In this document: one piece after another, positions 33,094 through 45,436 of the stretch
Position numbering within the stretch: the first letter of the stretch is position 1
How the letters are laid out: each line of letters starts with the position of its first letter
Assembly: GCA_025890175.1 (NCBI GenBank)
Contig: JANPYM010000002.1
Location: forward strand, 3,822,953 to 3,886,952
Length of the DNA stretch: 64,000 bases
DNA from: Ciborinia camelliae
Lineage: Eukaryota; Ascomycota; Leotiomycetes; Helotiales; Sclerotiniaceae
Direction: 5' to 3'
Translations under genes and position numbers: made by a program
The notes under the pieces: generated by a model
What the model was told of the DNA's origin: nothing
Database searches by the model: none
The model's input: the letters and a program-made list of their open reading frames with translations, nothing else

Positions 33094-33912
33094 TCAATTC
33101 TCCACATTCTCCTTCCCCTTTGAGTTTCCCTCCACAGAGTTCGGCTCCCTCACCATAATTTGCAGCTTAACCGGTTTGGGCGCCCTCTCCAGCGAAATCT
33201 CCGTCCGGAACTCAAACCCCAACTTTCTATAATAGCCCAGGTTAACCTCCGCACTAGATTCCAGATACGTAGCACGATTTTCGCGATCCGCTCGATCGGT
33301 CATATCCTGGATCAATTTCTTTGCATACCCTTTTCCTCTTGCGCTGGGTTTACTAGCGAGATAGACGAGGTAGTAGAAATCGTGGTGTCGCTCACCCATG
33401 ACGTCGTCGATGGTGTGGTGAAGGAGAGGGAAAAATTCTTCAAAGAGACGTGTTCGGCCTTCTTTGGAGAGTTTGTAGTGGAGTTTCCACAGGCCGCTGC
33501 GGAAAAATGTGAGCCAGTCGTCCATGTCTTGGCCGGGTGGCATCCTGTCGGTTTTGTTAGTTTGTATCCGGAAGAATTGGGATGGTAAATAAACGTACCA
33601 TAAAGCCACGGCATCATAGTTTGGACCAATGGTCGTCACTAGGCCTTTATAACAATGGGCGGCGACCGTGTACTTGAGAATATCGCAATGGAGATTCCAC
33701 TTGTATTCCTCCGAGTACGAACTCATGTCATCGGTATCAAGGAAGTATCTTGCTACTTCATCCGTAGCGAAGGCTTCCGCGAGACACTCGGCCGCTCCCT
33801 CATATTCAGAGATATCGACAACACGGACTTCCTCCGTTGTAGCTGGGGAAAGACTGCGCTTCTCCTCAAGAATATTCACGGTCGTATTATTATTCTTATT
33901 AACATACGCCAT
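33094..33912 (-). CDS. GNAT-family N-acetyltransferase
   Basis: Exons 33599-33912 and 33094-33544 give 254 residues. The 54-nt intron (GTACGT...CAG) is a multiple of three and has no stop, so the unspliced frame is also open (272 residues). Splicing restores VALWMPPGQDMDDW, the usual conserved block, which favours removal. The acetyl-CoA site is YYLVYLASKPSARGKGYAKKLI (R/Q-x-x-G-x-G/A motif: ARGKGYA) and the last strand is YLESSAEVNLGYYRKLGFE. It resembles the common fungal GNAT proteins that acetylate small amines; the substrate is unknown. Residues 1-30 are Asn/Thr-rich. Confidence 0.85.
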   Translation of the reverse strand: MAYVNKNNNTTVNILEEKRSLSPATTEEVRVVDISEYEGAAECLAEAFATDEVARYFLDTDDMSSYSEEYKWNLHCDILKYTVAAHCYKGLVTTIGPNYDAVALWYVYLPSQFFRIQTNKTDRMPPGQDMDDWLTFFRSGLWKLHYKLSKEGRTRLFEEFFPLLHHTIDDVMGERHHDFYYLVYLASKPSARGKGYAKKLIQDMTDRADRENRATYLESSAEVNLGYYRKLGFEFRTEISLERAPKPVKLQIMVREPNSVEGNSKGKENVEN

Positions 33913-35586
33913 GATTGTGATTTGTTGGTAATTATGTTTGAAATATTAGGGCAATTCTGAAATATGTTAACATGGCAAACTCAAGGTACCGGGGACGATT
34001 TGATAACGAACAAGAATCCGGTTGTTCAGCTGGCCTATTTAAATCGCCTGTATGGTCTATCGAGAGTTGAGTTCTCGATACCGTTATGTATCGAGATGGA
34101 AAACGTAGACACTTAAGACTTTGGCGGAGATCAACCGACATCAATGTAGATGTTTATCAAACACGGAGTACTGTTCAACGAGGGAGATATTATGATTCTT
34201 TAAGAATCACACTTCGCCTGCAGTAGGTAGATGTTGATTGGTAGTTGCGCAGTTATGGCGTCTTGAGCTGGGCAAGTATTGGCTTTGCTAGATCAAAAGC
34301 AATTGGTTGATACGAGTGAATTGATTGTGTTAACTGGGTATTCTGATTCAGAGATCTAAGATTGTGGTATTCTGCAGAGTTCAGTAAAATTGAAATTGGA
34401 GGTATTCGAGAAACAGGCGATTGGGTCCTGGTTTATATACTGCATAATAGACTTGAAAAACGTTATGGTACTTCTCAACCATAGCCATGCCGTAGTGAAA
34501 CGGCTGCATAACCCCACTTGTATGCTAGCACGACTCGGCTCACGAGGTCTGTAAGCCCACAGGCTCTTGGCGACCAACGAGGTTAAGCCCGGTGGGATCC
34601 GTTGGTGGCAATGGTGCAAGTGTAAGCTGCCACATATTTCTTTGAAATTCCATAAATCGATTGGATTGTTTCGAACTTCGGGAATTGATGTCGACACTAA
34701 AGAATCAATATCTGGATCTGGATACTTTACTTGTCAAGTTTGACAGGGGACGCCAGGTCCGATCATCTGGTCCGAGGCTGTACCTACCCGATCAAGTTAG
34801 ACGTCGGAGTGGCCCTTCATCATGAAAACTTTGAAAAGTCAAAGTTCCGCCCGCCGACTTTGATATATATTAGCTCTTCTCCACTCCATCGAAGGGAGGG
34901 GAGATAAGGTGAAAAAAGCTGGAACAAAACAATGATTAGGATAAGCGAGATAAAGGGATGGATATGAAATGTATAGTACGTACCCAATCGATCAATCAAG
35001 GAAGCACTCATAATCAAGAAGAGGTGGTGTAAAGATAGAAAAGAAGATGGGACAACATGCTAGGGAGCATGTTGCGTTGCATTGCGTTGCGTTGCATATT
35101 GTTGGGTAACAGATATATCTATCCAATTGAAAAGATCTTTGGAAATTTGGCTTTCCATGAGGATGACATTTCAACGTCTGCTTTTCATTGGGATATGAAA
35201 CATTTCAAAAAAAAAACCCCTCCAAAAATATAAAATAACAAAAAGGAAGAGACATCCGTATAGCTTTTAATAAACGATAATACTATACCTTGAAGAAGAT
35301 ACCTATGATAATATCATACAAGTACCTAGGTACTTTCAATGTTCAATTCAATTCAGAACAATGAAACGATGATGATATCGGCCATCGTTTTCGCCAATGA
35401 AAAGACTGGATGGTATTAATTAGGCGTAATCAAGTGATTCGCATTTCTGTTGGGTATAAACTTTGGTATCGCATCAAACCTCAATGCCAATATGCCAATA
35501 TGCAAGATGCATGGTGAGACTCTTAACTTCCCAATAACTCCTCCATGATTCATTTTCAATGCCCCTTCGCCCCTGGAAAGCCGTGC
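33913..35586. other. Intergenic region, 1.7 kb
   Basis: No supported gene. A minus-strand frame at 34356-34697 lacks an ATG. A perfect 9-bp hairpin (CAACATGCT-AGGG-AGCATGTTG, 35053-35074) is followed by a short array of GTTGC words. Poly-A and poly-C runs occur around 35206-35222. TACCTAGGTA occurs near 35326. Confidence 0.5.
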
Positions 35587-36487
35587 TTACATTCTTCTAA
35601 TCTCTTGCTCATTCATGTATTTCTCGAGGTCGGTATCTTTGTGTTCCCACCATTCGAATAGGAGTGAGTTGCAGATAAGCTTGAACCAGGGAGTAAATTT
35701 CAAAGAAGGGTCGCTGAACATGGTTTTAAGTCCATCGGCAGTAACGTAGCGAGTATCGCGGACTTCGTTCATGTTTGGTTCGAGGTCGACGTCGGCAGTA
35801 ATGAAGAGGATGTAATCAACTACAAGCGCATGAAATGTTAGTAGTCTTATGAAAATGTCATAGAAACAGATTGCCATACTTTCATGCTCCCCCCATTTTC
35901 CGTCACTGGGTGCCTTGTAGTGAATTCTTGTCAAAAACTTAAAGTTCTCGATAGGTACTTGTGCAGCCTTGATACCGAGTTCGTGATCAAGCTTTCTTTG
36001 CGCTGCTCTCTTCACTCCCATGACAGCTTCAGCTAATTCAGATCCACCTTCACCTGGTATGCCAAGAGGATGGGAGCAGCAGGTATTGGTCCACATATCA
36101 GGGAATGTAATCTTTTCGGTTGCACGCTGCTGGAGGAGTAGTTCATTCTTGGAGTTGAAAAGGAAGACGGAGAATGCGCGGTGAAGGAGACCTTTGTCGA
36201 TATTCGTCATGAGATGACCTTGACTGGAGTGATTAGTATCGTATATGCAAATTCAAACGCCAACGCGACGGATAATCATATATCTTACATATCTTTTTGC
36301 TAAAGTTTCCAATAGGCTTATCATCTTCGTCTAGAACAATGCAGACTTCATCCATCAATCTGATTTGCTCTTCATCATGTCCATCCAATTCTGCAGAGCT
36401 GGTGTCAATATCTGGGAAAAGTCGAAGAATACTCTCAGCAGTAATAGGCTCAGCCTGCGTAATTGTAGTTGTAGTTGTAGTAGACAT
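35587..36487 (-). CDS. IDI1: Isopentenyl-diphosphate delta-isomerase
   Basis: Exons 36289-36487, 35880-36218 and 35587-35819 give 256 residues. Splices restore [20 protein letters not shown] and [20 protein letters not shown], both diagnostic. The Nudix-type fold is complete: catalytic Cys114 in [10 protein letters not shown], the metal/acid motif REL-like stretch [12 protein letters not shown], and the catalytic Glu region GEHE. Role: interconverts isopentenyl and dimethylallyl diphosphate, feeding ergosterol and other isoprenoids, in the cytosol or peroxisome. The N-terminal Thr run ([11 protein letters not shown]) is low complexity. It is divergent from SYO1 across 371 bp. Confidence 0.95.
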
Positions 36488-36858
36488 CGTGAAAGGGGAG
36501 GGTGTGGAGGATGGGTGTGTGGTTGTTCTTATGTGTGGGTGCGGGTGTATTTGAAAGTCCCAAGGGAATATTCAGAAAGTGGCTCAAAGGGATAGGGAGG
36601 GACAAAATCCCGAAATGCCTCAAATTAAATTGCCGATTCTAGATTATCTACTGGATTGATTGGCCAGAGGTTAAAATTGGCGGGGAAACGCTTCCCGATT
36701 ATGTAATACATTACTTTTGATGGAGGGGCAGAAAAAAAGGTTCCCTTGGGGAATTTATTTTGGTCGTCTCATAACTCTGAAGCTCCTACTACATCCATAC
36801 ATCTTATCTTTTTCTACCAAATCAAACTGTTCAACCTTATTCCATATCCAACTTCAAT
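36488..36858. promoter_or_regulatory. Divergent IDI1-SYO1 promoter region
   Basis: 371 bp between outward-facing start codons. It includes GT-rich tracts next to IDI1 (around 36500-36550) and AT-rich sequence next to SYO1. No sterol-response or other named element can be claimed with confidence. Confidence 0.45.
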
Positions 36859-38921
36859 ATGGGAAAAGCTTCAAGAAATAGGACAAAGCATCGCGCTGAT
36901 CCTACTACAAAATCTATTAAACCACCCACCGATCCAGAGCTTGCTGCTATTCGAGTCAACAAAATTCTGCCAATTCTTCAAGATTTACAAAGTACAGACC
37001 AATTGAAGAGATCAACTGCTGCGACCGCCATTGCGAACCTCGTAGACGATACGAAATGTCGAAAACTATTCCTTCGAGAGCAAATTGTTCGTATTCTACT
37101 CGAACAAACCCTTACAGACTCGAGCATGGAAACCAGAATCGCAGGATGGGGAACAATGAGAAATTTGGCATTGGAAGAGGAAGCGGACTTCTGTGTGCAT
37201 TTATACAGACAAGATATATTGACTGCAATTGAAGGGGCTATCAAAGCTGTAAGAAGTCATAATTATCACAGTACTTAAATTAAATATACTAACTAAAGTA
37301 GATCATCGAAACAATCGATTCAAAAGACACCCCGTTATCGAAAATCCCAAAGCCTCAACAAGATCTTCTATGGAATCTTACAAGTTCTGTACTAACACTG
37401 TTGACCTCTCTATCTGAAGCCGATATCGAAATTGTCGAAGCTATATCTAAGATATCTACGATTATTAACTTTCTATTCGGATTATTGTCGCTCGATACTA
37501 CCCCATTAGAGATCAACAATGAAGCACTATCATGTTTGGCTGCTTTAACGGAAGACAACAAGACCTTGGTTGAATTTATCACGGAGCAAAAAGATTGGTT
37601 CAAATTGCTTATGAAGTTGAAGAACTCTGGTGGATTCAAGGGCGTTGCCACTTGCGGAGTGCTTCACAATATTTTTACAGCCATGAACTGGGCCGATGAT
37701 AATGCTCCCATGGATGGTGCCTCAGATGCCATCCTTCTTCCTACCTTGATTGAGTCAATGCAGCAAGCAAAGCAGACAAATGGCACCAATGGAACAAGCG
37801 GTCACACGACACATTCCAGCCCCGATCGAGTTTTGCAAATGGCCCTGGAAATTACCGCATCAATTGCTACTAGCCTCCAGGAAGCCCTTGAACTCGGTAA
37901 AGGCAAGGAGGAGGTGTTTGAAGGGTTTGGAGATGATGATGAGGAAGTTGATGAAGATGCGATGGTTGACGGCGATGCAGATTTGTCTGAAGGTGATTTG
38001 AGTGACGGGGAAAACGCGGAAATGACACAAGAAGATATGGAGGCCGATATGGATATGGTTTTAGGAGATGACCCTGAGGAAGAGGAGACATCAAATGATC
38101 AGGATACACTTCATCAGCTTGTTCAGATCGCCTGCCCTGCCATAATAGCACTTGCACAACCGTCCGAGGATTCAAACATGGAGGATGATGATATACAAAC
38201 CTCTGCTCTCGCAGCTTTGAACAATATCGCATGGACTGTCTCATCCATTGACTTTTCCAAAAGTCACCTTGGCAGTCTGCAGAAGGCGTGGGCTGTCCTC
38301 GCTCAACGTGTCTGGGATGAAGTGGTGTATCGTGTACTCGCTTCCAATACAGCGAACATTGAATTGGCTGCTTCTATAACAAGCATTGCCTGGGCTGTCT
38401 GCAAGAGTGTTCAAGGGCGTGTTCAAATGCGAGCGGATGAACACAGAAAGTTCATGGCTCTTTACCATGCTTCAAAGGGATTTGAAACTCCAACCGATTC
38501 CAAGATTTCCAAGAAGGACGCTGAAGATCTTGACGATTCAGCTTTCCAATCTTTAGGTGTCAAGTGCATTGGCGTTTTGGGTAGTCTTGCCCTCGAACCT
38601 GCACCTATCGAACTTAACCGGGAAATTGGCATCTTCCTTGTCACTCTCATTGCCGGTGTCCCCGAAACGCCCGCGGCGCACGCAGTGGAAGCCCTGAATG
38701 AGATCTTTGACATTTATGCCGACAAGAGTTATTCATTTGACCAGTCGGTCTTTTGGGGAAATGGATTTGAGAAACATTTGGAGGAAAGTTTACCTAAATG
38801 TAAAAAGATGGCTAAAACAATCGACAAGAGAAAGTCTCCAGAGCTACGTTCGAGGGTCGATGAAGGGGTATTGAATCTAGCGAGATTCTTGAAGTACAAG
38901 AGAACAGAAAAGTCAAGTTAG
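36859..38921 (+). CDS. SYO1: Symportin 1 (Syo1), ARM/HEAT import chaperone for ribosomal proteins
   Basis: Exons 36859-37248 and 37302-38921 give 669 residues. The intron is phase 0 and has a CTAAC branch site; it joins IEGAIKA to IIETIDSKDTPL. The N-terminus MGKASRNRTKHRADP is basic, as expected for a nuclear-import signal recognised by transportin. ARM-like repeats follow from about residue 25 (STAATAIANLVDDTKCRKLF). A long acidic loop lies at about 332-396 (FGDDDEEVDEDAMVDGDAD), then HEAT-like repeats to the end. Known role: co-imports Rpl5 and Rpl11 with 5S rRNA partners into the nucleus for 60S assembly. It lies about 5 kb from DBP10/DBP4, which also act in ribosome biogenesis. Confidence 0.9.
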
Positions 38922-40194
38922 GATATAGAAATTAGAATATAGAATGTACGACATAGAAGCTATGTTTCTTCATCGGTTCAAGAATGGTACCACGAGTTCC
39001 TGAGTTCCTTTCCAGCATTCCGTGATTGTTTGAATTTTCACAATTATCTGGTTCATGAGGCAGAATTTGGAATCCAGCGGCCTTCGATTTTATTCATTCA
39101 TTCAACTGTGACAATTCGATTTCAATTTTGACGTCAATAATGGTTGGTAAGTTATCTACCTGCATACAGGAAGCCGGAATTGAGACCCATTAATCAGTGA
39201 GTCGTTTAGGCACAGGGCTCTCTCAACCGACATCCTCGGGACGGGCTGTGTAAAGAACACCAAATCCCTCCCCTCTTTCCACTCTACCTGATTTCTTACT
39301 TCTCATCTCTCACGTTCTTGCAACTTCACATCAAACCATCACATCCATAGAAACCTTTCCACAACAGTGCATAAAACCCTTTTTAATTAAATCACATTTG
39401 AATAATACTAATTGTCGAAATAGGAAAGTGCTCGTTGCATTCTTTTCCGGAGATGCGCCTCATTCTGCGGCTAAGCAAATCCCAAATCCCAATGCCTTGT
39501 CAAATGGGGGCCAAAATCGAAGACACATCAACTCCATCAATATAACCATCCACAACTTCCACCAAGCCACTGTCAGCCTCGATTTTCAATTGAAGCCCAT
39601 GGGTAATATTTGGCTTTGATTGTTCATCAGCCACTTTTGCTCCTGCATAAGATATCCTTGGTCCGAAGTACCTGGGGTTATTGTACACCGTTTTTTTTCA
39701 ATTTCTCAGCCTTGGTGGCAAATGGCAAACATTCTCATATGAACATGAATGTGTGATGAGCTTTAGATGTATGATACTGGGCAGCGGTCCAAAAACATAC
39801 TGTAATATAATGCCTCAAACAACGTCATTCTGGACCCGACGAGCGAGCCTGATGCTGTCCCTGTCCGGCTGGACTGAACACAGTATGAAGGCATAAGAAC
39901 CAGCATGTACAGTTCTTTCCATATCTTCGGTAGGTAGGGTAGGGGCGTTGCATTGTCGGTAGGTAGGGCGACGCTGTGTAATGCAAATGATCTTTCGCCG
40001 TTTTTCTCCCGTGTAGAAAGGTGTAGAAAATTTCTGCAGCATGTATATGTGAATAAGAACTTGCTAGGCTAAGTATAAGTAAGATCTTCTTTCTCACCCA
40101 TCACGATTTGGTTTGCAGTCGCCTATACTTTCTAGTCTTCTTATTAGACTTAGTTGAAAAGAGATTTTCGGTAAATACATAGGTACATATATAC
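38922..40194. other. Intergenic region, 1.27 kb
   Basis: No gene recognised. Short frames (for example 39398-39619 and 39815-40097) lack protein-like content. GGTAGGTAGGG words near 39930 and 39960 belong to the TAGG family of repeats seen across the window. Confidence 0.5.
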
Positions 40195-41428
40195 ATGCGT
40201 TTGCGAAGCGGATTGGATCTGGGTGTTAGCGAGCGGGAGAGTCGGACTCAGAGTCAGCCTTCTAGTGGTTCAAGTACCAGTATGGAGGAACAGAACTTTG
40301 CGGATTTCTCTTCAAATAAGGCTGAGATTGGTTCACCTGAACGAAGGTTGGTTTCCTACTTTTTTCTTTTGCTATGGTCATGGCGATTGAGAACTAATTG
40401 ATGGGTTGTGGAGTAGCAGATCACCACCTAGATCTGATGTTCAAGTCTCTCAGAGTTCAGATGAGAAAGATACGCCGGCTGTGGTTCCTTCTAGTCAATA
40501 TGAAGGTAATCAAGGGAGAACTTATAGAAGAATAGCACCGGCACCTTATACTCAAGGAACTTACTCGGCAACATTTTCATCGTCTTCCCACCAAGTACCT
40601 TACTCTGGATCCTCAATTCCATCATCATATCCTGCTTCATCCTCGCTTCAACACCATACAATTGTATCTCAGCCAGAATCTACATATCCCTCTTATATAC
40701 AACCTTATACGATTACTTCCCAGGAATCCATTTACTCTACCTCTTACCCCGATCCTCCACCACCCGCTGTCCCTACACCCCCACCACATCCCTCACACTA
40801 CCCTCCCTATCATTCTTACCATTCATCTCTTTACCCACCTCACCAAAATCCCCAACGTCCTCTTCCACACTACCACGAAAACCGATTACCGCAACTACGT
40901 TCCCTTCAACCTCAATCCCAACTTCACCCCATCACAACAACCGACTTGCCAGTTCTCCCCATTCCCCAAAACCAAGCCCAATATCATCAACAACAACAAA
41001 CCGAAGAAGCAGGCCCCTGGTCCCCCCTCTCCCCACATGATAGTCGCAAACGACGTGCTTCGGTAATAGAAAGTAGTGCTATGTTGGGTGCAAGTGGTGA
41101 ACCCAAAGATTGGGGATATTCGGATAAGTTGGGAAAGGAAATTGATCATTTGATGGCGGAGAGTAGAGGGATGGGGGGAGGACGTGGACGTGGAAATGGG
41201 GGTGCTGGTGCTGGTGGTGTTAGTAGTATGAGTAGTGAAGAGCGTAGGAAACGGAGGAGAAGGGGAAGGAGCGAGAGCAGTGAAGTTCCTGAGAGTGGGA
41301 ATGGATTTGGAAGCGGGGGTGGGAGGGGTAGAGGAAGGAGAAATGACGAGGATGAGGATGGGGATATGGGAGCGATGGAGATTGAGATGGGAAGAGGGAG
41401 AGGGAGTGGCAATGGGTATTCGCACTAG
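40195..41428 (+). CDS. Low-complexity protein of unknown function, 387 residues
   Basis: Exons 40195-40346 and 40417-41428. The join is at phase 2 and the acceptor is a tandem GTAGCAG (NAGNAG), so one Ser may be included or omitted. The sequence begins MRLRSGLDLGVSERESRTQS, passes through Ser-rich and Pro/Tyr/His-rich tracts (YPDPPPPAVPTPPPHPSHYP), and ends in RGG-type and Arg/Lys/Glu-rich tracts (GMGGGRGRGNGG, SEERRKRRRRGRS, GRGRRNDEDEDGD). A short more ordered piece is KDWGYSDKLGKEIDHLMAES near residue 285. The Arg/Gly-rich and basic patches suggest a nuclear or nucleic-acid-binding protein, but this is inference and no domain is recognised. Confidence 0.6.
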
Positions 41429-42406
41429 AAGGGAGTTTGATGATATAGATTTCATTGGGTTACTACAATTACTTCACATTTCGTCGCCTACGACAGCCCA
41501 AGAGCATGATGACACATGCTGTGGGAGGGGGGGCAGCGATATCTGTTGAAGACATTCAGGAATGAGGCTCTGGTATTGTCACAGCGCACGAACTTTACGA
41601 TGTTTCCATTAGGGTACAAGATTTCTTTTTCTTCGGGTATGAATTACAGTTCCGCGAGTGTTAATTTAGCTATAGAGGATCAACAGGGCTCGTTTTGGAA
41701 GGGAAGGATTTAGAAGGAGCTGGGGAGGTTTTCCATCTGTCGTGTTAGGCGCGGGACTGCGTTTATTGAAAAAGAAAATTTAACATCTGATCAGTTCATT
41801 ATCTACTCTGATGCCTCTTGCTTGTCTATCAATATTCTCTGCATATGCGTTAAAGCTTGGATGATAAAAGTAGTATGTTCGAAGCTAGGTCCCTTGAACA
41901 ACGAGGGTCTAGAATCTCAAGAGAAGAGATGAGAACCATTCAAATTTCCCAGTTTCATGTATCTGTATAATTCCTTCCACATTACACTCACGTACTTTGA
42001 GTCGAAGGAACTGAGACCGCAGATACATGTGTGTAATGATATATCAACTACCCAAACTACATTATACGATTGCGATACCGAGTTCATGCATAGCCAAGTT
42101 GTCATCTTCAGAAATTACTGTACTACATAAACATTACCAGGAACTGCTTACTGTAGTACCGAGCGCTTCACCCGCCCACCAGCTAGCTGGATAGCGCCCC
42201 TAATGAACAGACCCAGTTTGTGCAACAGTAAGCCTTCAATGGGGATTTGGATCCTTCTGCAAGCACTCGAGACCCAACCAAGCAGACCGTAATATCAAAT
42301 GCATCCACATTCGTACCCAATATCCCGTAAAATATCATGAAGTAGCACAACAAGGCGGAGAATACCCATCTCATATTTCTCTACATACACGGCATACGCC
42401 ATATTA
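41429..42406. other. Convergent intergenic region, 0.98 kb
   Basis: Lies between the 3' ends of the low-complexity gene (plus) and DBP10 (minus). Contains no recognised gene or repeat; short frames there look random. Confidence 0.5.
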
Positions 42407-45221
42407 CTAATATTTGCCCTTCTTAGACGGCCTGGCATTCTTTGCCTTCTTCCTCTCCTGCAACTTTCTATCCTTGCGAATATCCTCCGTACTTTTGATT
42501 TCCGACTTCCCAGATCCATCCTTAAACGAACCAACTCTCTTCTCCTTCGCCTCGGCAACCCTCTTCTTCCTCACGTGATAATCATCACGATATCTATCAG
42601 CCTCCTTGGGTGCCTTTTCTTGCTTATGCTTATATCTTGTTCCGAAACCTCGTCCTACACCGCCAGCACTTGCAGGGCCTTCGCGTTCTGCTTCACCGGT
42701 TCGCGGCATACGATCGACCTTGTGAGCTTTGCGCCATCTGTCAAATCGACCACTTTGGAAACTTGCTGCAATCTTTTGACCACTTTCTCCGCGAATGTAT
42801 TTCGTTCCTTTGGATCCGTCCTCATCGTTTGCCCGAGCGACATATTTGCTGTTCTTTTTATCCCATCGCATTCCTTTTGCCCTGGAGGGTTCCGCAAATG
42901 ATTTTGCCCCGTCATCATTAGTAAGATCCATGGTTACGCCCCTGGCTGCCTCAACGAAATTTGAGTTTTGAGATGCTGTGTTGTAGGATCCAGAATGAAC
43001 ACCATATCCACGTTCTTCTGCAGTATTGATAGTTTTGGGTGTGTATGACATAAAATTCTCGGAGTCTTTCCAGGAGAGTGTTCGACCTTTGCCTTTTTGG
43101 GCTGATTTCGAGAATGTAACTTCAAGCTCACCATCAGATGCTTCTGCCATGTCATCATCATCTCCCCCAGTGACCGTAACTTCAAGATCGTCATCATCAT
43201 CTGCCTCTGCGGGAGAATCTTCGTCGTCTTCTGCAGCCGCTGCAGCCTCAGCAGCTTTTTCATCCTCCTCCTTCTGTCTCCGTGGAATGATCTTTTCCCT
43301 ACGATGTCGCATAATTTCTGCAGCCTCGCTGTGCGCGGCTTTTCCTTTTTGCCCAATCTCAAAAACAGTCTCATTTGGCCTGAATCCACTAATTTTTGCA
43401 AGCATGTCCAATCGAGCCTGTTCGGCGCCATTGGTGACATCCTTGAAAAGTGGATGTAATTCCATCCACCCTTTGGATGCTACCACTTCTTTGGCTCTCT
43501 TTGCACTCTCGCTGGAAGCCGAATTACGGGTTTTGACGTATAGTTTCTCTCCTTTGATCGATACATTTCGAAGCGCGGTAAGATCATCGTCATCATAGAG
43601 AAGTTTCGTAATCCATTCCGATTTACTTTCAATCTCATTCCTTTGTAAGGCGCCAACAATCACATCTTCAGCATAGTTTGGCGAATTGCCGCACTCGCGT
43701 CCAAGAAGTAATCTTCTTCCGAGAAAAAGTTGTAAATCAAGAAGATATGGCGCATCGGTATCTCTGACCAAACTGTAACTCCAACCTCGTTGACCAGCTC
43801 TTGCAGTACGACCAACTCGATGAACAAAAACCTTTGGTTGTGGTGGGAAATCGTAATTAATGACATTTGCTAAGACGGGGATATCAATACCTCTGGCAGC
43901 AACATCTGTAACTACTAATATATTTGATTTTCCAGTACGGAAATCTTCGACTTGGATATTTCGAGCAGTCTGATCAAGTGAACCATAAGCATGAGACACA
44001 GCAAATCCAGACATACGAAGGAGAGAAGCTAGATAGTCGACATGATGTTTCGTAGCTGCGAATATGATCGTTGAATGCTCTGTAGGCTTTAGCTTCCTAG
44101 CTGGGCCATCAGAACCCCTCTTGCGTTTTTTATCAAAGTTTTCTGTTGCATTCAGTGCATTCTCTGGTAAACCGGTGGGCATTTTGACCAAATCTTGGAG
44201 GATATGTAATAAAGCACCTTCTTTTTCGGCACCTTTAACACTAAAAAATGCACTTTGGAGATCCGGGGAAACTTTGCTTTCTGCATCGAGACGAACCAAA
44301 CTTGGCTCTTGGAGACCAGCTCTGGCAAATTCTACCAAAGACTTTGGTAAGGTGGCGGAAAATAACAAAGTTTGTCTTGAAATCGGCAAGGCATGTAGAA
44401 TTTCGCCAAGTTGAGCAGCGAAACCCATTTCGAATAGACGATCGGCCTCATCAAAAACGACATATTTCATCGACGATAGATCCAAGGACATTTCAACCTT
44501 CAAATGTAAGAATCGACCAGGCGTAGCAATAACAATATCAGGGTTACCGGCCATAAATCCGAACTGCTCCTCGAGACTGTCACCTCCAACAAGTAAGACA
44601 CATTTAAGGTCAGTTCCTCGCCCGAATTCCTTCACGACTTTCAATGTTTGCAATGCTAATTCTCTCGACGGGGACATTATCAAAGCTCTTGCACCAACAC
44701 GTGCACTATGAGCTCTCAGTTTTTCAATCATTGGAATGACGAAAGCCGCGGTCTTTCCGGAACCAGTTCTAGCCATACCAACAACATCTTGATTATCGAG
44801 GACTAAAGGTATCGTTTTTCGCTGAATTGGTGTAGGTACATTGAATCCTTTTCTACTAATTGCCTTCAACAAATGAGAGTTCAATCCTTGACTGCGAATT
44901 AGCACAATTACGCATAATACAAAAACACAAGAATATCTTACCCATTGCCTGAAATCCACCACCTTTCTTGACACTCTGCCCTTTTAAATTTGACGCCTTT
45001 CGGTTCGCAGCCGCTTGCTGTGCCGATATGAAAGCTCCATCGCCATCCCCATCACTCTCAAGCCCTAAGTCCAGTATGCCATTAGCATCCAGAGGTTCTA
45101 CATTTTTTGTAATTGTATTTCCGAAGTTGTCGTCATCTGCATCGATATCGTCATTGAATAGGGATTTTGTGATATCGAAATCGTTCTCCGATAGCGCGGG
45201 GGATGCTGCACGACGAGGCAT
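42407..45221 (-). CDS. DBP10: ATP-dependent RNA helicase Dbp10 (DDX54), 60S biogenesis
   Basis: Exons 44942-45221 and 42407-44886 give 919 residues. The start is ATG 45221 ([16 protein letters not shown]). The 55-nt intron joins GGGFQAMG to [19 protein letters not shown]; the acceptor is the second AG (CAAG), because the first (CGCAG) would give an immediate stop. DEAD-box motifs: Q motif PTPIQ, Walker A ARTGSGKT (132-139), DEAD at 239-242, SAT, and [14 protein letters not shown]10-type C-terminal domain follows, with acidic then basic tails ([20 protein letters not shown]). Known role: nucleolar helicase for early 60S assembly. It is divergent from DBP4. Confidence 0.95.
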
Positions 45222-45436
45222 TTTGACTGTCGTAATTTTCAATGGCGCGCGCAAATCAGTAGCATTGAAGGTATCCAAAATCTTATCAGTTCAACTTTTT
45301 TTCTGATATGGCCCGTGCATCGGCTCACCGCCTTCATTAGCGCAAAACCTTAAATTTTGGAGGCAGATTGGAAAAATATATTTGAAATATTTTGGGACAT
45401 TGAGCGACCAATTGACATTGTACGGATTTGAAAATT
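45222..45436. promoter_or_regulatory. Divergent DBP10-DBP4 promoter region
   Basis: 215 bp separate the two start codons. CCAAT is present on the plus strand at 45408-45412, 25 bp before the DBP4 ATG, and on the minus strand at 45367-45371. An AAATTTT word near 45352 resembles the core of the yeast RRPE ribosome-biogenesis element, but no PAC element is seen. Co-regulation is inferred from layout and shared function. Confidence 0.45.

Noticed and set aside
34356..34697. 113-codon minus-strand frame
   Set aside because: Begins at GTG with no ATG and has no family resemblance. A GAGGTTAAGCCC word here recalls 5S rRNA, but the rest does not fit a 5S sequence.
40895..41455. 186-codon minus-strand frame opposite the low-complexity gene
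   Set aside because: Mirror of Arg/Gly-rich repeats on the plus strand; the plus frame has the splice signals and better structure.
42934..43440. 168-codon minus-strand frame inside DBP10
   Set aside because: Alternate-frame shadow of the acidic/basic DBP10 C-terminus.
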